Part shown: positions 39,047 to 45,543 of the stretch, piece by piece
How positions within the stretch are numbered: position 1 is the first letter of the stretch
How the letters are laid out: each line of letters starts with the position of its first letter
Assembly (NCBI RefSeq): GCF_004118675.1
Contig: NZ_SDHZ01000001.1
Span: forward strand, 868,001-932,000
Source of the DNA: Filimonas effusa
GTDB taxonomy: Bacteria; Bacteroidota; Bacteroidia; Chitinophagales; Chitinophagaceae
DNA length: 64,000 bases
Reading direction: 5' to 3'
Notes under the pieces: generated by a model
What the model was told of the DNA's origin: nothing
Database searches by the model: none
Seen by the model: the letters and a program-made list of their open reading frames with translations, nothing else
Position numbers and translations under genes: made by a program

Positions 39047-41425
39047 TTATTTGATTCTTGCTTTTTCAGCTTCATTAGCGCTCTCCCTTTCGTTGTCAAT
39101 TTTTATATAACGATTACCAAAACGATATATGAAATTTATTTCCAGTCGCCTGTTGTCGTAATAATTTCGATAAACCTGTTGTACGTTATTAACGGTATAC
39201 CAGAATTTAGGAGCAGATGTTTTTAGTATATCCGTTATATACATTCCCAGCTCAAATCTTTTGCTCGCGGGGGCATAACTAAGTCCAAAATCAAGACTTA
39301 AACTATTTTCTCTTCTCCGGTAATTATAAATGCCCGGGAGCGTCTCTTGTATATTGAGAGATGCTTTTATTTGTTGTGATTTTCCAAAGTAAATGCTGTT
39401 ATAGGATGATATGTCTCCTGACCAGCCTGATTCCTCCCTGAAGGATGGGTTTATAGAGCCATATTTCTGGTAAGAAAGATCTATTTGTAAAATACTTTCC
39501 AGCCAGTCTGCAGCATTAATATATTTGTATATGTTAATTCCTGATGTGTAGTAATCGAGATAGTTTTCTACATATTGCCTTTGCGAATTCAAAGAGTCTT
39601 TGTTTAACAAAACAATCCTGCCAAACCCATTTTCCTTTTTGCTGTAATAAATCTTGAAGTTCCAGTTGTTGTAGAGCGAATACCCGATTTCAACGGAATG
39701 ACTAAATGCAGGACGTAGAAATGGATTGCCTTCAGCATAAGAGTATTTGTTGATATACCATTTAAAGGGGTCTAGGTAATCAAATTGCGGTCGGTCTATC
39801 CGTTTCCCATAACTGAGAAAAATGCTGTTTTGATTTTTGAACTGATAGGAAGAGAAAAAGGTTGGAAATAAGTTGGTGTAATTGTTATTATTGGTCTGAG
39901 GGGCTGCGTAAGAGGTTCCCCGGGTTTGGGTGAACTCTGTTCGGAGCCCTAATTTAAAGGAAAAATCCTTGACCTGCTTGCTAATGCTTGCGTAGATGGC
40001 CTGGATGCGTTCCTTGTAAACAAAGGTGTTGCTTAGGGAAGAGTCTATATGATAGGTTTCCCCAATCGCGTTGTAAAAACTGCTCCCGGATTTGTTGTTG
40101 ATGAAGGATGCCTTGATACCTGCCGACCAGCGAAATCCATAAGTAACTCCTTCCTGGTCAATTTTCCCTGTATAAATATTGTTGTTTTGAAATCCTGTAG
40201 ATTGATAGAATTCTTTTGGACTTACTGCCTGGTAGCTTTGAGCCTGAGAGCTAAAAGGCCTTTTGTTGTCGGAAGTATTACGCAGTAAGGATACTTCAAT
40301 TCTTGTGTGATTATTGGTGTTGTACGTGCGGTCGAAATATAGGCTCAGGTTGTGCTGGTTGCCCTTTTCTGTGGTAATGCCATCTGTGAAAATTGAGCTA
40401 TCTTTCTTTTGATTGTCTGATATGAAATCCATCCGGTTTTCCAGGTCTTTCGTTCGTTCATTGCTGATGAAATCTCCTATGTATTGCAGTCCTGCATTGG
40501 TTCCTTTTTTTATACTATAGTCGGCTATGATATTGCTACTTAAACAGCTATTGGATTGTTTCCTTGGATTGTAATTGTAGGTGCCTGAGGCAGGATAACT
40601 ATAGGTGGATTTAGTGATGTTTTTGTAGGGTAAATAATAACCTCCCAAATTCGAGTAAATGTTAAATGATTTTGCCCTGTAATTGAGATAGACTGATTGG
40701 TTCAGTCCCGGATAGCTGGTTTGATGAAAATCGGATCTTATTCCGCCTTTTATCCCAGGCTGAATGTTCTTTTTTGTAATAATATTTATAACACCAACAT
40801 TACCTGCTGCATCATATAATGATGAAGGAATTGGTATTATTTCAATGCTTTTTATCTGCTCTGGAGGAATGGTGTTCAGATAATTCATGAGTTCTTTCCC
40901 TGAAAGAAATACTTCTATGTTATTGATGAATACTTTTACCCCGTCCCTTGCCGGCATCGATAAGGATCCGTCTTTAATCATAGTGCCAGGACTTAAAGCA
41001 AGAAGGTCTGTTGTTTTTTTCCCCTGGAGATTGATGAGGTTTTCAGGATTGAAAATATAACGGTCTGCATATCTTTCTAGTAACCGGCCATTGCTGGATA
41101 CAACTACATCTTTTAACTGCCGCACTAGTTGAATGAGCTGCAGGCTTACCGTCGTGTCCTTCTGTAGGTTTATTTCCATTGATTCCTTTTGATAGTTGAC
41201 CAGGGAGCATTCGAGTGAGTATTGGCCCTTTGAAATATCTTTTATATCGAAAAAACCAAGACTGTCGGTAATCGCTGAATAAGTATTATTCTTGTTGGTT
41301 AATATGATAGTGGCATACGAAAGTTTTTTTTGACTTGAATCAGTAATTATTCCGGATACTGACACCTGGCAAATCGCTGGTGTGAGTATAAAAACTGGTA
41401 ACAATGATATAAGTAGCTTTAACAT
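39047..41425 (-). CDS. Outer-membrane beta-barrel protein with regulatory and plug domains
   Basis: The start at 41425 is chosen since it opens a signal peptide (MLKLLISLLPVFILTPAICQ), giving 792 residues; the longer frame would overlap the upstream gene. Next is a CarboxypepD_reg-like domain (VSVSGIITDSSQKKLSYATI), a TonB-dependent-receptor-like plug (DGVKVFINNIEVFLSGKEL, IEIIPIPSSLYDAAGNVGVI) and a long barrel of the outer-membrane-beta-barrel-family type ending NFIYRFG. Members of this family often sit next to peptide export genes in Bacteroidota. It could pass the mature peptide across the outer membrane, or take up a related ligand. It lies 76 bases upstream of the precursor. Confidence 0.88.
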   Translation of the reverse strand: MLKLLISLLPVFILTPAICQVSVSGIITDSSQKKLSYATIILTNKNNTYSAITDSLGFFDIKDISKGQYSLECSLVNYQKESMEINLQKDTTVSLQLIQLVRQLKDVVVSSNGRLLERYADRYIFNPENLINLQGKKTTDLLALSPGTMIKDGSLSMPARDGVKVFINNIEVFLSGKELMNYLNTIPPEQIKSIEIIPIPSSLYDAAGNVGVINIITKKNIQPGIKGGIRSDFHQTSYPGLNQSVYLNYRAKSFNIYSNLGGYYLPYKNITKSTYSYPASGTYNYNPRKQSNSCLSSNIIADYSIKKGTNAGLQYIGDFISNERTKDLENRMDFISDNQKKDSSIFTDGITTEKGNQHNLSLYFDRTYNTNNHTRIEVSLLRNTSDNKRPFSSQAQSYQAVSPKEFYQSTGFQNNNIYTGKIDQEGVTYGFRWSAGIKASFINNKSGSSFYNAIGETYHIDSSLSNTFVYKERIQAIYASISKQVKDFSFKLGLRTEFTQTRGTSYAAPQTNNNNYTNLFPTFFSSYQFKNQNSIFLSYGKRIDRPQFDYLDPFKWYINKYSYAEGNPFLRPAFSHSVEIGYSLYNNWNFKIYYSKKENGFGRIVLLNKDSLNSQRQYVENYLDYYTSGINIYKYINAADWLESILQIDLSYQKYGSINPSFREESGWSGDISSYNSIYFGKSQQIKASLNIQETLPGIYNYRRRENSLSLDFGLSYAPASKRFELGMYITDILKTSAPKFWYTVNNVQQVYRNYYDNRRLEINFIYRFGNRYIKIDNERESANEAEKARIK

Positions 41426-41450
41426 CAGGAATACTTCTGTATTAATTATT

Positions 41451-42458
41451 CTATCTGACCTCAAAAGACTCCAGGGTGTACATGTTGCCCGAAGTAACCG
41501 GTAATACGCAGTGAACTGATTCTGCGATCCTGAAGAGGTTATTGTCGAGATTCGGAAAAACCAGGCAGGTGCCTCTTTCTGGTTTTACAGTATAGTTTAT
41601 TTCAGGGAAGAATATTTCTCCGCCTGCTATGTTGTCGTTAAGGAATACTATAATGGTATTGACGCGATTGTCGCCGTCTGAAGCCTTGTGGTGCTGTCTG
41701 AATTCTTCTCCGGTCTGGTATCTGATACATACAGGATGCTCTGTGAGTTTTGACTCAGTTGAGGCAATTTGTCTTTGTTTGTCTAGTATTTCTTCTATCT
41801 TTTTGTAGGAAATAAGTGCTGCTGTAGAGCTCGTACATACATTTGAATAACCTATCCATTCATTGTCATTCCTGTCTAGTTTGAATACTTTGCTTTTCTC
41901 AAATAGCTGTTCCGATTCACAGAAGTTAATAACATCTTCGCATTCTTTTGGGCTGAACAGGTTGGGGATGATGTTGATGCTTTCTTTGTATTCTTTTGCG
42001 GCGTTCTGTTCACTGATAATATCTGATTGATAATCTTCGTCACATGTATTCTTGTTGTAGAAATCTATAAATATACCCAGGTAGCTTCTTGTGCCTTCTA
42101 TTAGTGTTGTGTTCTTTTGGTATACCGAGCAGGCATTTGTTTCATATAAGATCATTTCCTGGTCGTTGTGGTCCAGGATAAGCGAAAAGTTCATGTCTTC
42201 CGGTTCCATTAAAAGAAAGTAGGGTGGAACCATTTCTTTTGCCTTGCTTAATGATACTTTGGCTATAAAAGTCGATATGCCAAGTACAAGTAATATCTCC
42301 TGAAGATCGGTTGCAGGAATAGTCTTGCTGTCTTTAAATCTTTCAAAGAACAGCTTTCTTATTTTGGTTTTTGAAACTTTAATCCCAAGTTCATGGCAAA
42401 GGATTATCACGTTAGCTATGGTAGGCTCACGGAGTGTTTCGCTAAAGTATCTGAACAT
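41451..42458 (-). CDS. C39-like domain fused to 2OG-Fe(II) prolyl-hydroxylase-like domain
   Basis: 335 residues. The C-terminal ~175 residues follow the prolyl-4-hydroxylase fold: IRYQTGEEFRQHH, VNTIIVFLNDNIAGGEIFFP, VKPERGTCLVFPN, and SVHCVLPVTSGNMYTL. By eye, the first His ligand is H256 and the distal His is H316. However, the Asp of HxD is K258 (D261 is nearby) and the 2-oxoglutarate-binding basic residue is M326. Residues ~9-135 align by eye with the C39 domain of the cluster's own exporter (LGISTFIAKVSLSKAKEMVP vs TGFNSLAVKVTEKALYNSCP) but lack the catalytic Cys and His, like leader-binding C39-like domains. First gene of the cluster. It may be a divergent hydroxylase, a new oxygenase type or a non-catalytic scaffold. 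Confidence 0.75.
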   Translation of the reverse strand: MFRYFSETLREPTIANVIILCHELGIKVSKTKIRKLFFERFKDSKTIPATDLQEILLVLGISTFIAKVSLSKAKEMVPPYFLLMEPEDMNFSLILDHNDQEMILYETNACSVYQKNTTLIEGTRSYLGIFIDFYNKNTCDEDYQSDIISEQNAAKEYKESINIIPNLFSPKECEDVINFCESEQLFEKSKVFKLDRNDNEWIGYSNVCTSSTAALISYKKIEEILDKQRQIASTESKLTEHPVCIRYQTGEEFRQHHKASDGDNRVNTIIVFLNDNIAGGEIFFPEINYTVKPERGTCLVFPNLDNNLFRIAESVHCVLPVTSGNMYTLESFEVR

Positions 42459-42831
42459 ACTTAGATATAGGTTTAGTTAGCTTAATAGACAGCCTTTCCT
42501 GAATCAATCAGGCATACCAGCTTGCATAAAGCCTTCGTCTACATTTTAAACCATTATGTGAATTCGGAGTAACTTGATGGTTACGGACTTGAAAAGCTAA
42601 TAGTGTGATCCGGTTTAAGCATAGAATATTTTTAAGAAAACGTATAATAATGTTAGCGTCTATTGAGGTGTAATCTGGCTACTGACTATAGTGGACAGAT
42701 ATCTTTAATTCTCTTAAAGCGTTATAAAGGTAAATGAATGGTACTTTATTAAAATATGATAGAAGTCAGGTTTTGGTGATTTTTTTTATAACCGGTAGTT
42801 GCTTTTTATTTAGTAATTGATATGAAACGTA
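42459..42831. other. Non-coding upstream region of the RiPP cluster
   Basis: AT-rich stretch without a supportable gene. It presumably holds the promoter of the - strand cluster, but I find no exact TAnnTTTG element on that strand. A small inverted repeat (CCTGA at 42498-42502, TCAGG at 42508-42512) lies about 40 bases upstream of the first gene. No second precursor-like small ORF was found. Confidence 0.5.
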
Positions 42832-42873
42832 TTAATAATAGAGGCCGGTTGAATGACCGGCCTCTATTATTAA
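42832..42873 (-). terminator. Strong terminator hairpin after the DUF6600-like gene
   Basis: A perfect 18-bp stem: TTAATAATAGAGGCCGGT at 42832-42849 pairs with 42856-42873 around a 6-base loop, 10 bases past the stop of the - strand lipoprotein gene. On the + strand it is followed by a T-run, so it could also block readthrough from the other direction. It insulates that gene from the RiPP cluster. Confidence 0.8.
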
Positions 42874-42883
42874 TTTTTATTAT

Positions 42884-44464
42884 CTAATTTCTTTGTCTTT
42901 GTGAATGCTGCTGCGAACCTCCTCCACTCGGAAACTGCCGTTGAGGCCGTTGCTGGTACGAAGGCTGCTGAGAGCCACTGGGAGCCTGACGCTGTGGCAT
43001 CATTTGTTGTGGCGATTGTTGTTGCCGCATGGGCCTGGACTCCATCCGTTGTGGCTGTGATTGTGAGGATGGAGATGCCTGAGGCGATTGTCGTTGTGGT
43101 CTCGATGGCATTTGCTGAGGTTGCGACTGCTGTGCGGGTTGCCGCATAGGCCTGGTCGCAGGTCTGCTTGATGGCATCTGTTGCGGCTGCGAAGATGGAG
43201 CAGGTATTCGTTGTGGTTGTACAGGCTGCTGTGCTGGCCTGCCCGAAGGCATCTGTTGCGGCTGTGATGGCTGGGCAGGTTGTTGCTGCGACGGTTGCAA
43301 TGGTTGCTGCGTTGGCCTTGGCCTGCCCGAAGGCATCTGTTGCGGCTGTGATGGCTGGGCAGGTTGTTGTTGCGATGGCTGAACAGGCTGTTGCTGTGTA
43401 GGCCTTGGCCTGCTTGAAGGCATCTGTTGCGGTTGCGACGGCTGGGCAGGCTGTTGTTGTGACGGCTGTTGCGGTTGCTGTGTAGGTCTTGGCCTGCCTG
43501 ATGGCATCTGTTGTGGCTGTGATGACTGACCAGGCTGCGAAGGTTGCAACGGCTGTTGTTGTGTTGGCCTTCCCGGTTGTGCCGGCTGGTTTGTTCCCCG
43601 TCCGCCCTGTGGATTCAATGGCTGCGATGTTGGACGCCCGTTGTTATTGCCGGGCTGTACAGCATCACCAGGTTTCACCCTGCCACCTTCTTTTACTACA
43701 GGCCTGTATAAATTAATTCTGTTACCATTGCTCGTAGTCATGCCGGGACGATTGGCGTTCTCTATACGCATAGGGGTTACCCTGTGGCCGCTTACGCGCT
43801 CTACTTCCGTCCTGTTAGGTCCGCTGATATAGGTAGAGTTGCGGTAACGGCCTGTATTGTTGATAATGGTAGTGTTATTGATGATAGTTGTATTCCGCGA
43901 CCTGTCAATATAGTAATTGTTTACCTGGTGACTGGTAATATGCTGCCTTGGTACAAACACCCAGTTGTTGGCAGGTATACCTACACTAACGCCTATGTTC
44001 ATTCCAGGGCCTAATGGCGCCCATCCATAGCAGTCAGCACCATTGCGCCAGCTTACCCAGGCAGGAGCCCACTCGTAACCAGGTACCCACATCCAGCCAT
44101 AACCCGGAGCTTGGGCCCAGCGGCCATAGTGAAAAGGAGCCCAACCCCAGTTATAATCACTCACCCAGGTCCAGCCATAAGTAGAATATACCCAGTGCCC
44201 GCCCGTTTGATATGGTATAAAACCGGGCTGGTTGCTGATCCATACACGACCATAGGAAGGGTAGTCCATCCAGGTGCCATAAGGACTTAACTCATTATAA
44301 AAAGTATTGTAATCAACCGCCCCATTATTACCATAGTATTCGTCGGATGACCCCGATGCATAATACGAATTGGAGCAGGAAGCCATAACCGTGATCACGG
44401 TTATGCAAGCCATCAGCAGTTGTGCGCCGCGCTTTATATTAAAAGATGTGTCACGCTGTTTCAT
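42884..44464 (-). CDS. DUF6600-like lipoprotein with Pro/Gln-rich repeat tail
   Basis: 526 residues. A lipoprotein signal (ITVITVMASC) is followed by a Trp/Tyr/Gly-rich domain of about 200 residues with repeated WxxY/GWxWxxGY patterns (YGTWMDYPSYGRVWISNQPG, YGWTWVSDYNWGWAPFHYG), as in DUF6600 proteins. The C-terminal ~260 residues are a low-complexity Pro/Gln/Ser/Arg tail with a tandem repeat. Probably an envelope protein; the function is unknown. The repeat makes the length prone to variation and assembly error. It is transcribed divergently from the ROK kinase gene. Confidence 0.85.
   Translation of the reverse strand: MKQRDTSFNIKRGAQLLMACITVITVMASCSNSYYASGSSDEYYGNNGAVDYNTFYNELSPYGTWMDYPSYGRVWISNQPGFIPYQTGGHWVYSTYGWTWVSDYNWGWAPFHYGRWAQAPGYGWMWVPGYEWAPAWVSWRNGADCYGWAPLGPGMNIGVSVGIPANNWVFVPRQHITSHQVNNYYIDRSRNTTIINNTTIINNTGRYRNSTYISGPNRTEVERVSGHRVTPMRIENANRPGMTTSNGNRINLYRPVVKEGGRVKPGDAVQPGNNNGRPTSQPLNPQGGRGTNQPAQPGRPTQQQPLQPSQPGQSSQPQQMPSGRPRPTQQPQQPSQQQPAQPSQPQQMPSSRPRPTQQQPVQPSQQQPAQPSQPQQMPSGRPRPTQQPLQPSQQQPAQPSQPQQMPSGRPAQQPVQPQRIPAPSSQPQQMPSSRPATRPMRQPAQQSQPQQMPSRPQRQSPQASPSSQSQPQRMESRPMRQQQSPQQMMPQRQAPSGSQQPSYQQRPQRQFPSGGGSQQHSQRQRN
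43236..43550 (-). repeat. 84-bp minisatellite in the Pro/Gln-rich tail
   Basis: Copies of a unit containing GGCCTGCCYGAWGGCATCTG-like sequence start at 43236, 43320, 43407 and 43491 (spacings 84, 87 and 84 bp). Each encodes about 28 residues of the form QPSQPQQMPSGRPRPTQQ. All spacings are multiples of three, so the frame is kept. Copies 1 and 2 are nearly identical over at least 50 bases. Confidence 0.8.
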
Positions 44465-44549
44465 ATCCTGAATTTTAACTGTTTTCGACCGGCGAAAGGC
44501 AGGTCTTTATCTACTAATGGTGCAAGCTTGATACCATAAACATACAGAT

Positions 44550-44581
44550 GTTCGCCAAACGTTTGTTAACACACGGCGAAC
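44550..44581. promoter_or_regulatory. Inverted repeat in the divergent promoter region
   Basis: GTTCGCC (44550-44556) and GGCGAAC (44575-44581) form a perfect 7-bp inverted repeat around an 18-base centre that itself contains AAACGTTT and GTTAAC. It lies midway between the lipoprotein (-) and ROK (+) starts. It may be a regulator site or a hairpin; no regulator gene is adjacent. Confidence 0.35.
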
Positions 44582-44655
44582 GCCATATTTCCATCGCTGA
44601 AACCCGATCTTTGGCTGAAATCAGGTACTATTGCACCGAATTTTAAGAAATCCAT

Positions 44656-45543
44656 ATGAATAAGATGATGTCAGATCAGCAGATTTTAGGCATTGATATT
44701 GGCGGCTCTCATATTACCGCCGGCTTTATCGATTTAAGCAGCGGCGAAATTATAGATAATAAGGTTATCAGGAAACATGTCGATTGCCATGCGCCCGCAA
44801 ATGAAATCCTCAACGGCTGGTGCAGCGCGATCAAAGAGTTATGGAATCAGGCTGGTGTCCAACGCGCCAGGTTGGGGTTCGCAATGCCGGGCCCATTCGA
44901 TTATGAAAACGGCATCTCCCTCATCATCGGCGTCGCCAAATATGAGGCTTTATATAAAATGAATATAAGGGAGGAATTGGCAAACCGCCTTCACATCCCC
45001 GCCTCTGACATCCGCTTCCGTAACGATGCAGAAGCTTTCCTGGAAGGTGAATTGTTGTTTGGTGCCGCAAAAGGTTTTAACCATGCTATCGGCATTACGC
45101 TGGGAACGGGCCTCGGCACCGCTGTCAGCCACAATGGCGTTACTGTCCACCCTGCGCTCGGCATGCACCCTTATAAAGGCGAATACATCGAAGATTATGT
45201 TTCTACAAGAGGATTGATAAGAGCCTACCGCGAAGTATCCGGACAAGATGCGCCTAACGCAAAATTCATCGCCGACCGTTACGATACCGATGAACTGGCC
45301 CGTAAAGCCTTCGACTCCTTCAGCAACCACCTGATCTGGTTCCTCGACTTCTTCATCCGTCGCGAACAACCCGAAGTATTAATAGTTGGGGGAAATATTG
45401 CAAATTCCTGGCACTTATACAGCGATAAGCTCGAAAAAGCGCTTGCTTCAACAGTAAAGAAAGTACCGGTGATTAAAATGGCTGCCCTGGGCGAACCCGC
45501 AGCATTAATAGGCGGCGCAGCATGTTTTGCTGTTAATCACTAA
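44656..45543 (+). CDS. ROK family protein (sugar kinase-like)
   Basis: 295 residues. It has the ATPase phosphate-1 motif LGIDIGGSHITAGFIDLSSG, FAMPGPFDYENG, the catalytic-region RNDAEAFLEGEL and GITLGTGLGTAV. The ROK zinc-binding CxCGxxGC motif is missing and replaced by HPYKGEYIEDYVSTRG, so this belongs to the zinc-less kinase group. It probably phosphorylates a hexose or amino sugar with ATP in the cytoplasm. The stop overlaps the stop of the convergent outer-membrane protein gene by four bases, with no terminator between. Confidence 0.88.
   Translation: MNKMMSDQQILGIDIGGSHITAGFIDLSSGEIIDNKVIRKHVDCHAPANEILNGWCSAIKELWNQAGVQRARLGFAMPGPFDYENGISLIIGVAKYEALYKMNIREELANRLHIPASDIRFRNDAEAFLEGELLFGAAKGFNHAIGITLGTGLGTAVSHNGVTVHPALGMHPYKGEYIEDYVSTRGLIRAYREVSGQDAPNAKFIADRYDTDELARKAFDSFSNHLIWFLDFFIRREQPEVLIVGGNIANSWHLYSDKLEKALASTVKKVPVIKMAALGEPAALIGGAACFAVNH

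Larger units (their letters stand above)
33670..42458 (-). other. Putative RiPP biosynthesis and export cluster (seven genes)
   Basis: Seven same-strand genes with gaps of 2-76 bases: C39-like/2OG-oxygenase-like protein, outer-membrane barrel, 62-residue GG-leader peptide, radical SAM/SPASM enzyme, C39-peptidase ABC exporter, short HlyD-like protein and Skp1-type GlcNAc transferase. The stretch is visibly AT-rich: for example 17 of 60 bases at 36181-36240 are G or C, against 34 of 60 at 59041-59100. That suggests acquisition. The boundaries are the convergent HesB gene on one side and a 373-base non-coding stretch plus hairpin on the other. Confidence 0.8.

Noticed and set aside
41685-41705. 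HxA-type halogenase motif (His-Lys-Ala) in the oxygenase-like protein
   Set aside because: Counting loop length against known prolyl hydroxylases puts H256, not H257, at the metal position, so the match to the halogenase pattern is off by one.
43236-43550. CRISPR-like periodic repeat
   Set aside because: The repeats are contiguous, coding, in frame and without unique spacers.
42890-43720. Ala/Val-rich + strand frames opposite the lipoprotein tail
   Set aside because: They arise from the Pro/Gln codon repeats of the real - strand gene and have no separate coding evidence.
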